Assembly: GCA_030180135.1 (NCBI GenBank)
Contig: CM058236.1
Coordinates: 56,013,728 to 56,077,727, forward strand
Length of the DNA stretch: 64,000 bases
Direction of reading: 5' to 3'
From: Orychophragmus violaceus
Lineage: Eukaryota; Streptophyta; Magnoliopsida; Brassicales; Brassicaceae
Positions within the stretch are counted from its first letter, which is position 1. Each line of letters starts with the position of its first letter. Positions 29,343 to 41,701 of this stretch are shown one piece after another. The notes beneath the pieces were generated by a model that ran no database searches, was not told the origin of the DNA, and worked only from the letters and a program-made list of their open reading frames with translations. Both the position numbers and the translations under genes were made by a program.

Positions 29343-31264
29343 AAGTGTGGGGGTGCCTGGCAAAAGTGGCAGTGCCGCCTCCGAAAAAGGTCACGATAGG
29401 ACCGAAATCTGTGGACTGTATTTTCATCGGATATGCGCACAACAGTAGTGCTTATCGGTTTTTGGTTCATAAATCGGACATACCGGATATCCATGTAAAT
29501 ACCGTAATGGAATCTCGAAATGCATCCTTCTTTGAAACGGTGTTCCCGTGTAAAGATAAATCTAATCCTAAGCGGACACGTGAGCAAAGAGATGACAGTG
29601 AAGCTAGTACTTCGGGTACTTCAGCTCCTGAAGTTGAAGAAGTTGAACCTAGACGAAGCAAGAGAGCTCGTAAGGAAAAAGACTTTGGCGAGGATTTCCT
29701 GATGGTCTTCCTTTCAGAGAATGAACCAAAGACGTTCAGAGAAGCCATGACTACACCTAACACACCTTTTTGGAAGGAAGCCGTTAATAGTGAGATTGAT
29801 TCTATTATGCAGAATCACACTTGGGAGATAGCCGATTTACCTCAAGGGTTTAAGCCACTAGGGTGTAAATGGATTTTCAAAACCAAGTTGAAAACCGATG
29901 GCTCGGTAGATAAATACAAGGCTAGGCTTGTGGTTCAAGGATTTCGCCAAAAAGAAGGTTTGGATTTCTTTGACACTTATTCTCCCGTAACGAGAATAAC
30001 CTCAATAAGAATGCTGATCGGCATAGCAGCATTAAGAGACCTAGAAATCCATCAAATGGATGTTAAAACTGCTTTTCTAAATGGAGAATTAGAAGAGGAG
30101 ATTTATATGAAGCAACCCGGAGGGTTTATTGTCCCTGGACAAGAACACAAGGTATGTAGACTTGTGAAGTCATTGTACGGACTTAAGCAAGCTCCAAAAC
30201 AATGGCATGAAAAGTTTGACAATGTAATGATGTCGAACGGTTTCAGCATAAACGAGTGTGACAAGTGTATCTATGTAAGAAGTACTCCACAAGGGTATGT
30301 ACTGCTATGTTTATACGTAGATGACATGCTCATCATTGGCAGTACCAAAGATATGATCAATCAGACTAAGAAAATGCTTAGCCAGAGATTTGTTATGAAA
30401 GATATGGGACTTGCGGATGTAGTTTTAGGGATTAAGATCATTAGAACTACAGAAGGTATAACCTTATCCCAAGCACATTATGCTGAAAATATACTTGAGA
30501 GGTTTAAGGCTTACTCAAAAGGGACATCAAAAACTCCTGTTGATACTCAACTTCACTTGAAGAAAAATTCAGGTGAAGCGGTTTCACAATTGGAGTACGC
30601 AAGGGTGATCGGTAGTCTGATGTACTTAACAAACTGTACTAGACCCGATTTAGCGCACGCAGTAAATGTACTGAGTCGCTATACCAGTAATCCAGGACAT
30701 AAACATTGGAAAGGTATGACTAGAGTATTGAATTACTTACGTCATACCAAAAATTATGGTCTGCACTATGGTAAAGAGCCGGCTATTTTGGAGGGATATA
30801 GCGATGCAAATTGGATATCTGACTCTCAAAACTCGAAATCCACAAGTGGATATGTCTTTACACTTGCGGGTGCAGCAGTGTCCTGGAGATCTTCCAAACA
30901 AACAATTCAAGCCAGATCCACGATGGAGTCAGAGCTAGTAGCTCTAGACACCGCGGCTGCTGAAGCAGAATGGCTTCGGAATTGGTTGGAAGATATCCCA
31001 GAGTGGGATAAACCTGTATCCGCTATCCGTATGCATTGTGATAGCCAATCAGCGATACTGCGGTCGAAGAGTACCTTGTATAATGGAAAGAACCGTCACA
31101 TACGGAGACGTCATAAATCCATTAAGAACTTTATAACCACTGGTATAATCCATGTAGATTATATCAGAACGAATGACAATCTAGCGGATCCTTTCACGAA
31201 AGGATTGCCGCGAGATAAAGTTCTAAAATCAACAAGAGGAATGGGTTTAAAGCCTACGAATTAA
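29222..31264 (+). CDS. copia-2 integrase end, reverse transcriptase, RNase H (680 codons)
   Basis: It begins in the G11 run and continues the integrase C-terminus (GKTPYELWKG). RT starts near residue 190 (WKEAVNSEIDSI), with WIFKTKLKTDG, LDFFDTYSPVTR, QMDVKTAFLNGELEEEIYM and the catalytic YVDDMLIIG (about 365-373). RNase H follows (GYSDANW near 525, ESELVALDTAAAE). It ends at a natural TAA with IHVDYIRTNDNLADPFTKGL, the usual copia end. It looks enzymatically complete once the upstream breaks are ignored. Confidence 0.92.
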   Translation: MGGGEALLTSNYILNKIPHKVTGKTPYELWKGVVPSYKYLKVWGCLAKVAVPPPKKVTIGPKSVDCIFIGYAHNSSAYRFLVHKSDIPDIHVNTVMESRNASFFETVFPCKDKSNPKRTREQRDDSEASTSGTSAPEVEEVEPRRSKRARKEKDFGEDFLMVFLSENEPKTFREAMTTPNTPFWKEAVNSEIDSIMQNHTWEIADLPQGFKPLGCKWIFKTKLKTDGSVDKYKARLVVQGFRQKEGLDFFDTYSPVTRITSIRMLIGIAALRDLEIHQMDVKTAFLNGELEEEIYMKQPGGFIVPGQEHKVCRLVKSLYGLKQAPKQWHEKFDNVMMSNGFSINECDKCIYVRSTPQGYVLLCLYVDDMLIIGSTKDMINQTKKMLSQRFVMKDMGLADVVLGIKIIRTTEGITLSQAHYAENILERFKAYSKGTSKTPVDTQLHLKKNSGEAVSQLEYARVIGSLMYLTNCTRPDLAHAVNVLSRYTSNPGHKHWKGMTRVLNYLRHTKNYGLHYGKEPAILEGYSDANWISDSQNSKSTSGYVFTLAGAAVSWRSSKQTIQARSTMESELVALDTAAAEAEWLRNWLEDIPEWDKPVSAIRMHCDSQSAILRSKSTLYNGKNRHIRRRHKSIKNFITTGIIHVDYIRTNDNLADPFTKGLPRDKVLKSTRGMGLKPTN

Positions 31265-31912
31265 GATGAAATTTGATGGAAACCCTACTTACGTGACTGG
31301 AGATCCCAAAATGTAGGTTCAAAGGGAAAACTAATTCAAATGAAATCAAGCACTGCAAGACTTATGTCTTTACCCAGTTCCTTGAATGGTGAATAGTGCT
31401 ACCTGTATGTGAATAAGGATAAGCATTGGCTTTTAATGATTCCATAGTTTCACAATAGTGGAGTATGACAGGATACTTTTGAAAAGAAACTAATGGCAGA
31501 TCACCTAGTGAGTGTGAAATGGGGCCGTTTCTAGGAGAATGAAAGATAGGCTATATTCTCTAAGTTCACTCATGAGACCAGGAATGTTCAAGGCCAAAAT
31601 GAACAAAAACAGAGAACAAAGTTCTACGAGAAAATGTCGCTGCGCGATACCTGTTGTCTCGGTTTACATAAAACTCCGGTTGGTTCAAGACATCATGTTC
31701 ACCTCCCGGCCAGTAAACCCGACAGATATTAAAAATGATTGGTTCAAAGCTGAAAAATGCTACCTATCAGACACAGTTACATTTTCGCATATACTCTCGA
31801 AAGTCTGTCTAGCCTAGTCAAGTCAGTGTCTAGTCTAGTCAAGTCTAGTATAGGTCTTTCGAGTCTGTCGAGTCTTCGTATGTTTAGAGTAATTTCTATT
31901 CATGTGGGGGAT
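31265..31912 (+). other. copia-2 3' UTR and polypurine tract
   Basis: Non-coding. TCTAGTCTAGTCAAGTCTAG-type short repeats lie at about 31806-31870. CATGTGGGGGAT at about 31901 is the polypurine tract just before the 3' LTR. Confidence 0.75.
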
Positions 31913-32873
31913 TGTTGGAACATATTTTTGAGGTAAAATAAAGCTTGGGCTTTATTAAATATGTGTGTGTGAATGAGAAATACATTATGGGCCATGGGCT
32001 CATATAAGCCATAACATGTTGGCATCTTGTAATGAGGAATGAAGTTAAAAAGTCCCACATTGCTTACAAGGGAAACTTTTCACTAGTTTATATATGGACA
32101 CTCTCATGTTATTGTTCAATAACTTGGGCTACACTATGGAGTGTGAAAGAGAGGATGGAAAGACCACACGCGCGCGCGCCGCCGTGCCGTGTCGGGCCTG
32201 GGCCTGGGCCTGGGTCCTGGGTCCTGGTCCTGGTCCTGGGTCCTGGGTCCTGGTCCTGGTCCTGGTAATAGGCCCCGAAGGGGCCTCCGCGCGCGTATTA
32301 TTTTTTGGAGAAATTTTTGTTGAACTAAAATCAATTGGTTAATCGGTTTGGTAGTTTAATTAAACAATTTGGTTTAACTTAACGGTTTGGTTTGGTCAAA
32401 CCGAAAGCTTTAATTATGCAATCTTTAATTATGCTGTCGAGAGCATAATTACACCACTTACCGAAAGCATCCGTGATTTGCGCGCACGTCCCATCCAACG
32501 GCTCCTCTCGACCTTCATCTTCTTCCTCTATAAAACAGAGCTTCAGCTCTCTGTGCAAAGAGAACTTACTGAAAAAATCGTTCACACATACACGCTCTTA
32601 CTTATTGTTCCTTCGTCTCCTCCTTGCGTAAGTTCTCGAGAGTATACGTAGTACTTTCGTTCGTTGGAAACGTTGCTCGAGTGTTTGCGAAAACGTTTCG
32701 TTAACGGTTTTATCCTGGGATTCGATTATCACACAGAAACCGTCACACTACGGGTGATAATTCGAGTTAAGGAAAGAGACGTCCTCGTCTCGACTCCGTT
32801 CCTGTTTCCTTAACGTCTACGCAACCCGCAATTTATTCACCGTTCGTATACGATCCATATTTGAGGGTCTACA
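31913..32873 (+). repeat. copia-2 3' LTR, 961 bp
   Basis: Same ends as the 5' LTR. It is 52 bp longer, almost all from extra GGGTCCTGGTCCTG units at about 32194-32264, plus a 3-bp insertion near 32470 (AGCATCCGTG versus AGCATG). Confidence 0.95.
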
Positions 32874-32902
32874 TAACACACATTTTCAATAGTATTTAGA
32901 AT

Positions 32903-33178
32903 TTAGAACGTAAAGAAAATCAATAGCACAAAACTAAGAAGAGCAGTTCCACAACTACATGATCGCAATAGAGGAGATCGAAGATTGGATGTTGACGGGA
33001 TGAAGATAGGAATAATCCCTTTTCTTCTAACAAAAATGTGAAGATTGTTGTCTCCTGCGGCGGGGGCGTCGTGTTCAACAAGTTTTCGATCATCATTGTG
33101 ATCTGATGAAATAGGAAGAGATTTAATTGTTATCAAGAAGATGACCAGGAAGCAACAGTAAACCAATGAAGGTCTCAT
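32903..33178 (-). CDS. small secreted-protein candidate, 91 aa
   Basis: Starts MRPSLVYCCFLVIFLITIKSL, a good signal peptide with likely cleavage after about residue 21-24. The mature part is polar (SSDHNDDRKL), then VRRKGIIPIFIPS, and ends in a hydrophobic run (LLSFVLLIFFTF). I cannot name the family. The layout (signal peptide, acidic spacer, short basic and proline-containing block) is that of plant secreted peptide precursors, which are often cut by subtilases. The final 20 residues may be an unspliced intron or 3' region. Copia-2 is inserted 24 bp past the stop codon. Confidence 0.55.
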   Translation of the reverse strand: MRPSLVYCCFLVIFLITIKSLPISSDHNDDRKLVEHDAPAAGDNNLHIFVRRKGIIPIFIPSTSNLRSPLLRSCSCGTALLSFVLLIFFTF

Positions 33179-36100
33179 CTGCCTTCTAAACTTTTAATTG
33201 ATTTACCAAGATTTATTTGAAATGTTGACAAAAAAAAAGTTTTATTTGAAATTGACAACAAAACGTTCATGCAAAATGATATTCACTTGATGAGAATTTA
33301 TAATCCAACAGTGGTAGGTACTTCGAGCATATTTTTTAAACAAAGATTAATACAACTCAACTACATAATATTTAGTATTTCGAGTTGTGAGCGGCATGTA
33401 TAATAATTTTGAACTATTACAACCACATCAACAATAATATGTTTTAATATGGACTATGATTAACGGACGATCTGACGCTCCATGATAGATGATTAGATAT
33501 GCAACCTACAGGATTTTGATTTTTTCTTCTTTTCTTGAATTATGAGGAGGTTCTCGACGGAAACGTTGTAATATTCACTTGGTTCTTTAAGCGTCACTAA
33601 ATCATAAGTCATGTGCGGCCTAGGACTTTTGCCTATAGTATTTTCCAGTTTAGCTAACAACACGTGGTTTTGATGTTTCTTTTTATTTGCAAATATGGAT
33701 GATAATAGACTGTTGGCATTGCAAGATTTATACTAGTCTATGGGGTTCAAGTCTCAGTCTCTTGATTTTATGGACAAAAGACTAGACCAAAAGGATACTG
33801 AGATTCATGGGTTACGTAATTTAAATCTGAAATTTTACTTTTAACAAAGAAAAAAAACCAAAAAAAAAACTTATTAGTTGAGAAGTTTTTTTTCCTACAT
33901 CTAGGCCTTGAATGTTTGCGGTTTTAAGTGGTTTTGGTTTTAGTTTTAGTTTTTCCAAAAAAAAAAACCATTTTTAATCCAATCATGATTTTAGTCAAAT
34001 GTATTTCTTAATTTTTAAGGAACTAGATTTTTATTAATAATAATAAAAACAATTTTCTTAATCTGAAATTATACATTAAATGTTTATGAGAATCTGAAAA
34101 TATATTATTTATTCACAATTGAAAACAATATTAATCCTTACTTTTTGTTATTTTTATTAGACATTATACATTAGTCTCACCATTAAAAAAACTCAAGAAA
34201 AGATAAATGTTCTAAATTTTTTCCAATGTTTTTTCTATTTTAATTTTGACTGTAAAAATAATAAATTTTTTTAAATTTCGATTGATTGGTATTCAACATA
34301 CAAAATTAATGATTTCTTTATCTTTTTACGTTTTTTTATCAACGTCTCTTATACGTTTGTTTCTTTAATTCATTGATACATTTTTTCTATTATAAACTTT
34401 GTTTAAAAACTTGTGAGTTATAATAAGAACACTATCATAAATTGGCTTATTCTTTTTGTGTCTCTTATCTTAAGTTAGCTACACATTATGAAAAACGAAT
34501 ATTGATGGTTACTATTAGAAAAATATATATTTGTTTGACATTTACGTATGTTACTATTCAGTCCAAGTAATTAAACAATGTTATCCAAATAACCTACTAA
34601 TATTTTAAAAAATAAATCTTATGAATTAGTTTTTAAAGTACAATTATTGATCGTTTTATTTTTATTCTGTTATTTTGGATATATATTTTTTTGTCTTATA
34701 AATATATTAATTTTTACTATATATTTAACAAAATTTACTAATATTTTATTATTAAAGATAAATTAATTAGTTTTATTTAGAAGATAATTAGGTTTATTTA
34801 AATAAATTACTATTATATATAATATTTAAATTGTTTTTAAAAGATATATTATTTACAATAACTTTGGATCAAATAACATTCACTTGCTAATATATTTTTA
34901 AATATAAAATGTTAATCTTGAAAATTAAAAATTTACAGGATATTAACTTTGTTATTCTTTTGCAAAGTATGTTGAAGAAAAATTCAAGATAAAAAATGAT
35001 AAATGATTAATATGTTTCAATTATATATTAGATATTCTAGTTTTATTTAAATAAATTAATATTTTGTATATATATATAACATTTATTATTATTTTTTTAA
35101 AAGATATTTTTACATTTATTTCTGAAATCAGTCTCTCTTAAATATAAATGTTAATCTCGATTTTTTTAAAATATATTGTTTTGAAAGAATTTAAAATTTG
35201 TTTTGAAAAATATATTGTTTTGAAAACAAATAGCTCTCTAAGAAATTGCTTTATATATACAATAAAAGTTGATCAAATAACATTTCTTTACTAAATATAT
35301 ATCTCTTAAACATAAAATATTTATCTTGAAAATACTAAAATGTAAAGTATATTAGTAAAACTATATACATTAACGTTATTATTCTTTGCCAAGTATGTTG
35401 AAAACTTCAAAATATAAAAATGACAAAAATTCATGTTTTATTTTCTATTTATTAGGTATCTTGGTTTTATTTTATTCTATTATATCTATATATATGTAAT
35501 ATTTAAATTTTTACATTAAATATATATATAGTATATATATATATACACTATATAACATTTAAATTGTTATTAAAAGATATATTGTTACAATCAATTTTAA
35601 TTAAATAACATTCATTGACTAAATCTATTTCTCTTAAATAGAAAATGTTAATCTTGAAAAGATTAAAAATGTAAAGTATATTTGTATAATTAAATATATT
35701 AACTTTATTATTTTTTGTAAAGTAGCTTGACAAAATTAAAGATATAAAAATTACAAATAATCTTTATATTCTTTTTAAATTACTTATATGTAGAAAATAA
35801 CAAATGCTCTTTCATTTTTATTTAAAAACTATTTTACATGTAAATATAAATTAAATAATAAAATAATGTGATTTAAATGTAAATAATAATGTGACACAAG
35901 AAGAAGAGAGAAAAAATATTTTTTATATATAGATAGACTACCAATTCCAACATATAAACTAAGATCCCTGTTCTTTGGGTTTTTTCTTCTTGATTTGCAG
36001 AGAATGTTAAAAAAAAAACTAGAGATATTTTTCTACAATTGTTTTGCTAATTATAGATATCATTTTTTTAAAGGCACTTCTGTACACCCATTTCTCACCA

Positions 36101-37641
36101 CTTTTTATCTATGCGTACGAGCAACAAAACATTTATGCTGTAAATCCAACTAAAGTTTTTTGAAGTAAGATTAGTTAATTATTTTTATATTATTTTATCA
36201 ATTTTTACTGTAATTCTTTTGTCAGATTAATTGAGTTTGTTTGTTATAAGTATTATTTTTCTTTTAGTTTTTTCTATTTTTTTTTTAAATCCAGTCATGA
36301 TTTTAGTCAAATGAATTTCCTAACTTTTAGGAAAACTAGATTTTTATTAAACTACCAATTCATACATCAAACTAAAATCCTCTTAATTTGCCAAGTATTG
36401 TTAAAACAAATTAGGGATTTTCTTACAATTTGTTTTTGCTAATTATAGATATCACATTTTTCTATTTAAGAGACACTTCTATGCAGCCATTTCTCACCAC
36501 TTCTCATCTATTCATACAAGAAAATTTAATTTTATGCTGCAAATCCGACAAAGGGGTTTTGAAGTAAGATTAGTTAGTTAATTTTATATTATTTTAACAA
36601 TACTATAATTTTGTTAAATTAATTGAGTTTATTAGTTATAAGTATTATACATATGTTACACTATTTTACATTTATAATTCTATCTATTATTTATTTTTAT
36701 AATATTTGTGGCACATAGACTATATATATACATATATATTTATATTTTTATCATATGTTTTAGTTTATCTATTTTTATTTGATAAAATTATATATTAATT
36801 ATATTTTATAATTTTTTACATAATTTAATATATATTTAATATATTTTTATCATAGTTTTAAATAAATAAATTAAATTTATTTTGTCTTAAAAGTAGCTAT
36901 TAACAATATGATTTACTATAAGTAAGGCGAATCAATGACAATCAGTAAACATAAAAGATCTTTTTTTTTGGTATATGTTTATACAGTATATAAATTATCT
37001 GACAAATCATGTATGTGAAATATTGTTGTTAAAAAGGAGAGATACCATGGGAAAATAATATGGTTCATATGGTTCTTGACGTAAGATGAAACATATTAAT
37101 CAAATTCATGAATGAGTTTCGTTAATATAAATCGTACACTATTGAATAAAGGTTACAGGATCAGATTGGAGTTACACTTAATCAACTACTGAAATAGACA
37201 AGGATTGGTGGTGTGATTGTATTCATGTAATCTTTGAATAGTATATCCTATCAATATATTAATTAGCAAAGTATAACAAACTAATATTTTAACTTTTAAA
37301 TATAGGAAATATGTGATGCTACAAGCAATTTTCTCAAGATTCTACAAGCAATTTTCACTAAACCATGTCTAAACTATGATCAATGTCTGTTACAAAATAG
37401 AAAGTCAAATTACCTGAAAAAGCCATTAGATTTTGCCACTCAGCCATTAGATTTTCCACAATGTTCTTATGATCCTAAGCGTTTAAAAAAGAGAGGAGAG
37501 ACATAATAATAAGTTTCCAAATCTATGACAATATAGAAAGAGCGATTTATGTAGTATATATAAAGATAACTCTATAGACTAGAAAATCCCTCAAGTTATG
37601 TGCAGAAACAACAACAAAGATGCTATATCTCAGTTGCCTTG
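33179..37641. repeat. AT-rich block with diverged tandem repeats
   Basis: No gene found. Three diverged units starting GATCAAATAACATT or TTAAATAACATT lie near 34866, 35269 and 35601 (spacing about 400 and 330 bp), each continuing into AAATGTTAATCTTGAAAA-like sequence. A second repeat begins ACTACCAATTC at about 35938 and 36350 and shares GCTAATTATAGATATCA and TTCTCACCACTT. A third, GATTTTAGTCAAATG, is at about 33983 and 36300. This may be an AT-rich transposon relic. Confidence 0.6.
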
Positions 37642-39106
37642 TGATAACTAGGATTTTAGGATCCTTTAAGGTATCAATTCCTCAAGCTTATCGATGTAGC
37701 TTTGAGGTATCGAACCTATTCTGGTATGGATAGAACCAATAAGCAAGCACTAAACCTTCAGAGTCAAATCAAACAATTTAATTTCAATTTCTAACAATCC
37801 TAACGAAAACAATTCAAACCGAAGTGAAGAAAAAGCAAATAAACAGGGAATTCAATCAATGACAAGGATAAGGCCTAAGGGTTAAGGTCAACGGACAGGT
37901 GACTCGGGATGATCAAGGAATCCTAATTCAAACTTCAAACAAGCTAACCTCCTAGTAGGGAACACAACGATACGATCAGTTTAATCTCTTAATACTAATC
38001 TCTTTACTTAATCCTAATCCAAGAACAAATTCTCATTTGTGAATTAGAATCAAGCAAGCAATCAAACAAGTTCCAAACAACTAACAATCACTCTAAACAT
38101 ACATTCTCATGCGCTAGAATATGAAAGTTCTATCAAAGCTATGAACAGGAATTTCATCGAACATGTTGTGAACAAGAAATCTTAAGCATTCTAATCAACT
38201 TGATCAAGGCTAATTAGACATTAAACACACTTTGACAGATGAGATTTTAAACAATCAAGCACTAGAAATCCATTGATCACCCCTAATCACCCTAATCCTA
38301 CCTAACCCATAAGCCCTATGAAGAACTACTCATTAATCATAACTAGATCAACAAAACTCATAGGAATAGAGTTGATCATGGAGATTGGTGAGGGATTGAG
38401 AGATTTGTAGAAGGAATAACAAAGAAAATACTAGATTAATCTCAAGAATCAAATTTGTTCTTACAAAAGAGTTTAGAACATCAAAAACAGCTTAAGAAAC
38501 AAATAGAGATAGGTTTTTGGCTTAAATAGTCATTAGGGTGCGAGCCGGGTCAACCTGGGACAAACCGGGTGTTGACCCAGATCCAAGTCAATTTCTGGGA
38601 TCTGTATTGGCCAGGCTGGTCAATATGGTGCCCGATATGACTTCCTGCTGGGTCGTATTGTCCAGGCTGGCCGATATGGTGGCCGATATGAACTTTTCTG
38701 CTGTGTCGTATTGTCCAGGCTGACCGATATGGTGGCCGATATGAACTTTTCTGTTGTGTCGTATTGTCCAGGCTGGCCGATATGGTGGCCAATATGAACT
38801 TTTCTGCTCTTAATCCGAGAGTGCATATCGGCCTGTCTGGTCAATATGGTGGCCGATATGAACTTTTTGCTGGGTCTTCCTTAGTCCTTTGAGCTCTAGA
38901 CTCCACTTCCAAGCTCACCAATACTCCTTGCACCTGCAACACACCAAAAACACTCCAAATGCAAGCCTAGAATGCCTAAACCTAGCTATAGATGATCCTA
39001 TACTCTAAACACACCAATGAGTAAAGAAATGAAGCTAAAGGAAGCTAAAAAGAAGTAAAGCATGATCCTAACAGTAGCCTAAATGCTTGGAAATACAAGT
39101 ATATCA
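37642..39106 (-). repeat. gypsy-3 3' LTR, 1465 bp
   Basis: On the minus strand it runs from TGATATACTTG to TCCTAGTTATCA. It contains a 52-bp minisatellite (38602-38880). Its left end matches 41702-41971. Confidence 0.9.
38602..38880. repeat. minisatellite of about 52 bp in the gypsy-3 LTR
   Basis: Five to six diverged units including CCAGGCTGGCCGATATGG, at about 38611, 38662, 38714 and 38768, then degenerate copies near 38835. Confidence 0.88.
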
Positions 39107-40768
39107 ATTCCCCCAAACTTGAATCTTGCTTGTCCACAAGCAAGAATAAGTCAATCACAACAGGTTGGGGAAAAGGTTTGAAAGCGGGGGCTCATATCCA
39201 AAGACAAAACCGAGATCAACGAGTTCCAATCCGAGTCAACGTCACCAAGATGCAATCAAGTTAGGCTTACTCCAAAAATTTAGCCATGCTCATCAAGACA
39301 AAACTCTTAGCTCAATTCTCAACCTAGACAAGCATTCCTATCAACTAGGTCTTTAACATTCATTAGGTTTTCAAGTGGATCATACTCAATACAAGGTGAC
39401 CAAACTCATTTGGCAAAGGGACAAGGTTTTTGAGATTAAAGTGATCTCAATCAAAAGAGGGGTTTATTCCAAAAGCATGAAGGTTCTCTCATAAAGAAGT
39501 GAATGAGCTATAGTAAAATGCTAAGAGTTAGAGGCAATTGGTGCATACTAGGTTGATTTCCATCTACCCATGCCCCAATTACTTCTTCTCCTAATCTAGC
39601 CCACCTAAATGGATACTACCCTTGACCAAGGCTATCTTTGCTTCATCCCTCTTTTCAATAAGACACTTTCCAATCAAACTCCCCAAGGATCAATAAAGAC
39701 TTTTCAAAACAGTGGCAAATCTTTTCTTTTCAACTAAGCTCAAATCTTTCTTTAGCAATGGTCTCTTTTCTCTCCTTTTTTTTTAGGTGAGCCTTTGGCT
39801 TCTTTTCATTTCAAAATAGGAGACACTTTTCTTTTCTTTAAACACATGAGAGCCTTTTTTTTATTTTAAAACACTTTGCCAACAAACATAAGATCACAAC
39901 CAAAATCCCTTTCATTCTTCTTTTTCTTTACTCTCTCTCTCCTTTCCCAACTCTTCCCCCCAAACTTTGATCCTAGCCTATTGAAAATCCAAAGATGCTG
40001 AGCTTGCACTATATGGAAATTTCTCCTAGTCGCCTCATACTCAACACTTTTTACCTAGCTCATTCAAGAAAATAGGCCTACCTCTCAACAAGAGTGTTTA
40101 GGGTTTGAAAGAAGGGTGGTGAAAGGTGTGGATTCTATTCAAGCAATTGAGAGTGGTAAAAGGGATAAGAATGCTTGAATATTTTAAGAGTATCCATGAG
40201 TTTAGCACACAAAGCATGAGTAAGATAATTAGATGTCATCATTAAAGTTCTCACTTAGGTAGAGCTAGTTTAAATTCAAAGCCTATTTCAGTTTCAAATC
40301 AATTTCAAAGCAAGCAATCCTAGCATGGTTCATCTTAACTTTCTATCCTTTCTTGAATTGCTATCTTAGGACAATCAACTAGCTCAAACAACTAGCATAA
40401 AGAACACGTCATCACTCAATCAGTCTTACAAGGAATTTCAATCATTTCTCCCTATGCATGCGTCCTATATGATGCAACTAGACTCGATCCTATGATGCAA
40501 GTGCAACTACATGCTTTCTTTTTGAAATTTTTGAAATTTTTCGATTTTTTTTTGAATTTTTCTATGCCTTAAGTGAAATGCATGAGACTCAAAGTGATGA
40601 AATAGAAAATAAGAACAAAGAAAACATGATTAGCAACTAGCCTCTCCCCCAAACTTACTTCACACCGTCTCGGTGGGAAAGCAAGCTCGAGAGAGAGACT
40701 CAACAAAAGGAGAAAAAGAAAGAAAAGAAGCTAAAATGCAAGTATGTACAAGTTGGAGTGTTACCTAG
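39107..40768 (-). other. gypsy-3 3' untranslated region
   Basis: Non-coding. On the minus strand three AAGTTTGGGGG-type tracts occur, at about 39107-39119, 39957-39969 and 40646-40657; the first (next to the LTR) is the polypurine tract. A small hairpin CACCGtctCGGTG is at 40663-40675. Confidence 0.7.
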
Positions 40769-41588
40769 TTAGTTGTGGAATGATGGAGGTGATGATTCCC
40801 CCATGGAGTATGTTGGGTTTGATGAAGAGCAGGGCTCAATCCCAAAACTCATTATCTTCTTATTTGCATTTACCCCAAAGCTCTCCAAAAGGATAGACAT
40901 GGGAATTCCTCCCAAGTGAGCTTGTTTTGAGTCGCTTAGCTTGACTATCCCTTCATTCTTTTTGGTTAGGGATGTGGCATGAGTTTGTATCACCGGGATC
41001 ATACTCATCGTAGAACCACCCCCTAAACTCCTTCAGCCTTATCTCCTCAAAAGGGATCTTCCTTGGGTCATGAGAGCTCAATGGTGTGGTAGAGACTATA
41101 CCAAGAAGCTTGTAAGGGGGTTGAGCCATTGGAGATCCATCTTCTTCATCCTCCTTGAAGGTTTCTTCCTTGAGGTCATCTTGCTTCTCTATAAGATTTC
41201 CTCCAATTGGCTCTTTCTTGTGAATTGGTTGCTTTGGCTCTTCTTTCATGATTGAGGGCTCATCTTGTATGCTCTCTTCCTTGATGTTCTTGCACTCAAC
41301 AACCAACTCATCTTCATAAGGCTCCTCCTCATCTCTCACAACTTCTCCTACTTCCTCATTGTTGATATTGGTTGAGTGACCCATGATTGTCCCTTCATCA
41401 TCATCATCTTCATACCGCACTACAAGGTCTTCACCAACTGTACAACCAAGAAGCAATTCAAATTCCTTAATAGTCTCTTCAGCTTCTTTCAAGAAGTCAT
41501 CTTTAACTTGAGTATTCTCCTCATGTGTTGGCTCAACAATACTTGCACCTGACATCAAAGCTAGAAGAAGGAGCAAATTTAGTAACAA
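40769..41588 (-). CDS. gypsy-3 acidic gag-region protein, two frames
   Basis: 40953-41588 (211 codons) begins MLLNLLLLLALMSGASIVEP and is very rich in Glu, Asp and Lys, with MAQPPYKLLGIVST near 160 and EFRGWFYDEYDPGDTNSC near 185. 40769-41008 (79 codons) overlaps in another frame and has SKQAHLGGIPMSILLE. I know similar sequences from non-autonomous gypsy elements in Brassicaceae but no defined domain. The hydrophobic start is probably not a signal peptide in this setting. A frameshift between the two pieces is likely. Confidence 0.55.
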
Positions 41589-41643
41589 AGACTTGAACTA
41601 AATAGGATTAGAAATCGAATTGATCTATCCAATATCCCAAAAT

Positions 41644-41698
41644 GGCAACGGCGCCAAATTGATAACAAGGATTTTTGCAATCCCCGGCAACGGCGCCA
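41644..41698 (-). promoter_or_regulatory. gypsy-3 primer binding site, duplicated
   Basis: The minus strand has TGGCGCCGTTGCCGGGGA at 41681-41698, three bases from the LTR. A second copy of TGGCGCCGTTGCC lies at 41644-41656, in a tandem duplication of 42 bp that spans the LTR boundary. Confidence 0.88.
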
Positions 41699-41701
41699 AA
41701 T

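Larger units (their letters stand above)
25452..32873 (+). mobile_element. complete Ty1/copia element (copia-2), 7.4 kb, TSD TAACA
   Basis: LTRs 25452-26360 and 31913-32873, duplications TAACA at 25447-25451 and 32874-32878. Interior order is leader, gag, protease, integrase, RT, RNase H, then a 0.65-kb 3' UTR and a GTGGGGG tract. The gag-pol frame is broken by one stop and three indels. LTRs differ by roughly a dozen substitutions by eye plus length changes in a G-rich repeat. The CGATCG palindromes are absent. Confidence 0.96.

Noticed and set aside
38538..38844. Frames with repeated SYRPPYR/VDMVADM peptides
   Set aside because: Translations of the 52-bp minisatellite in the gypsy-3 LTR.
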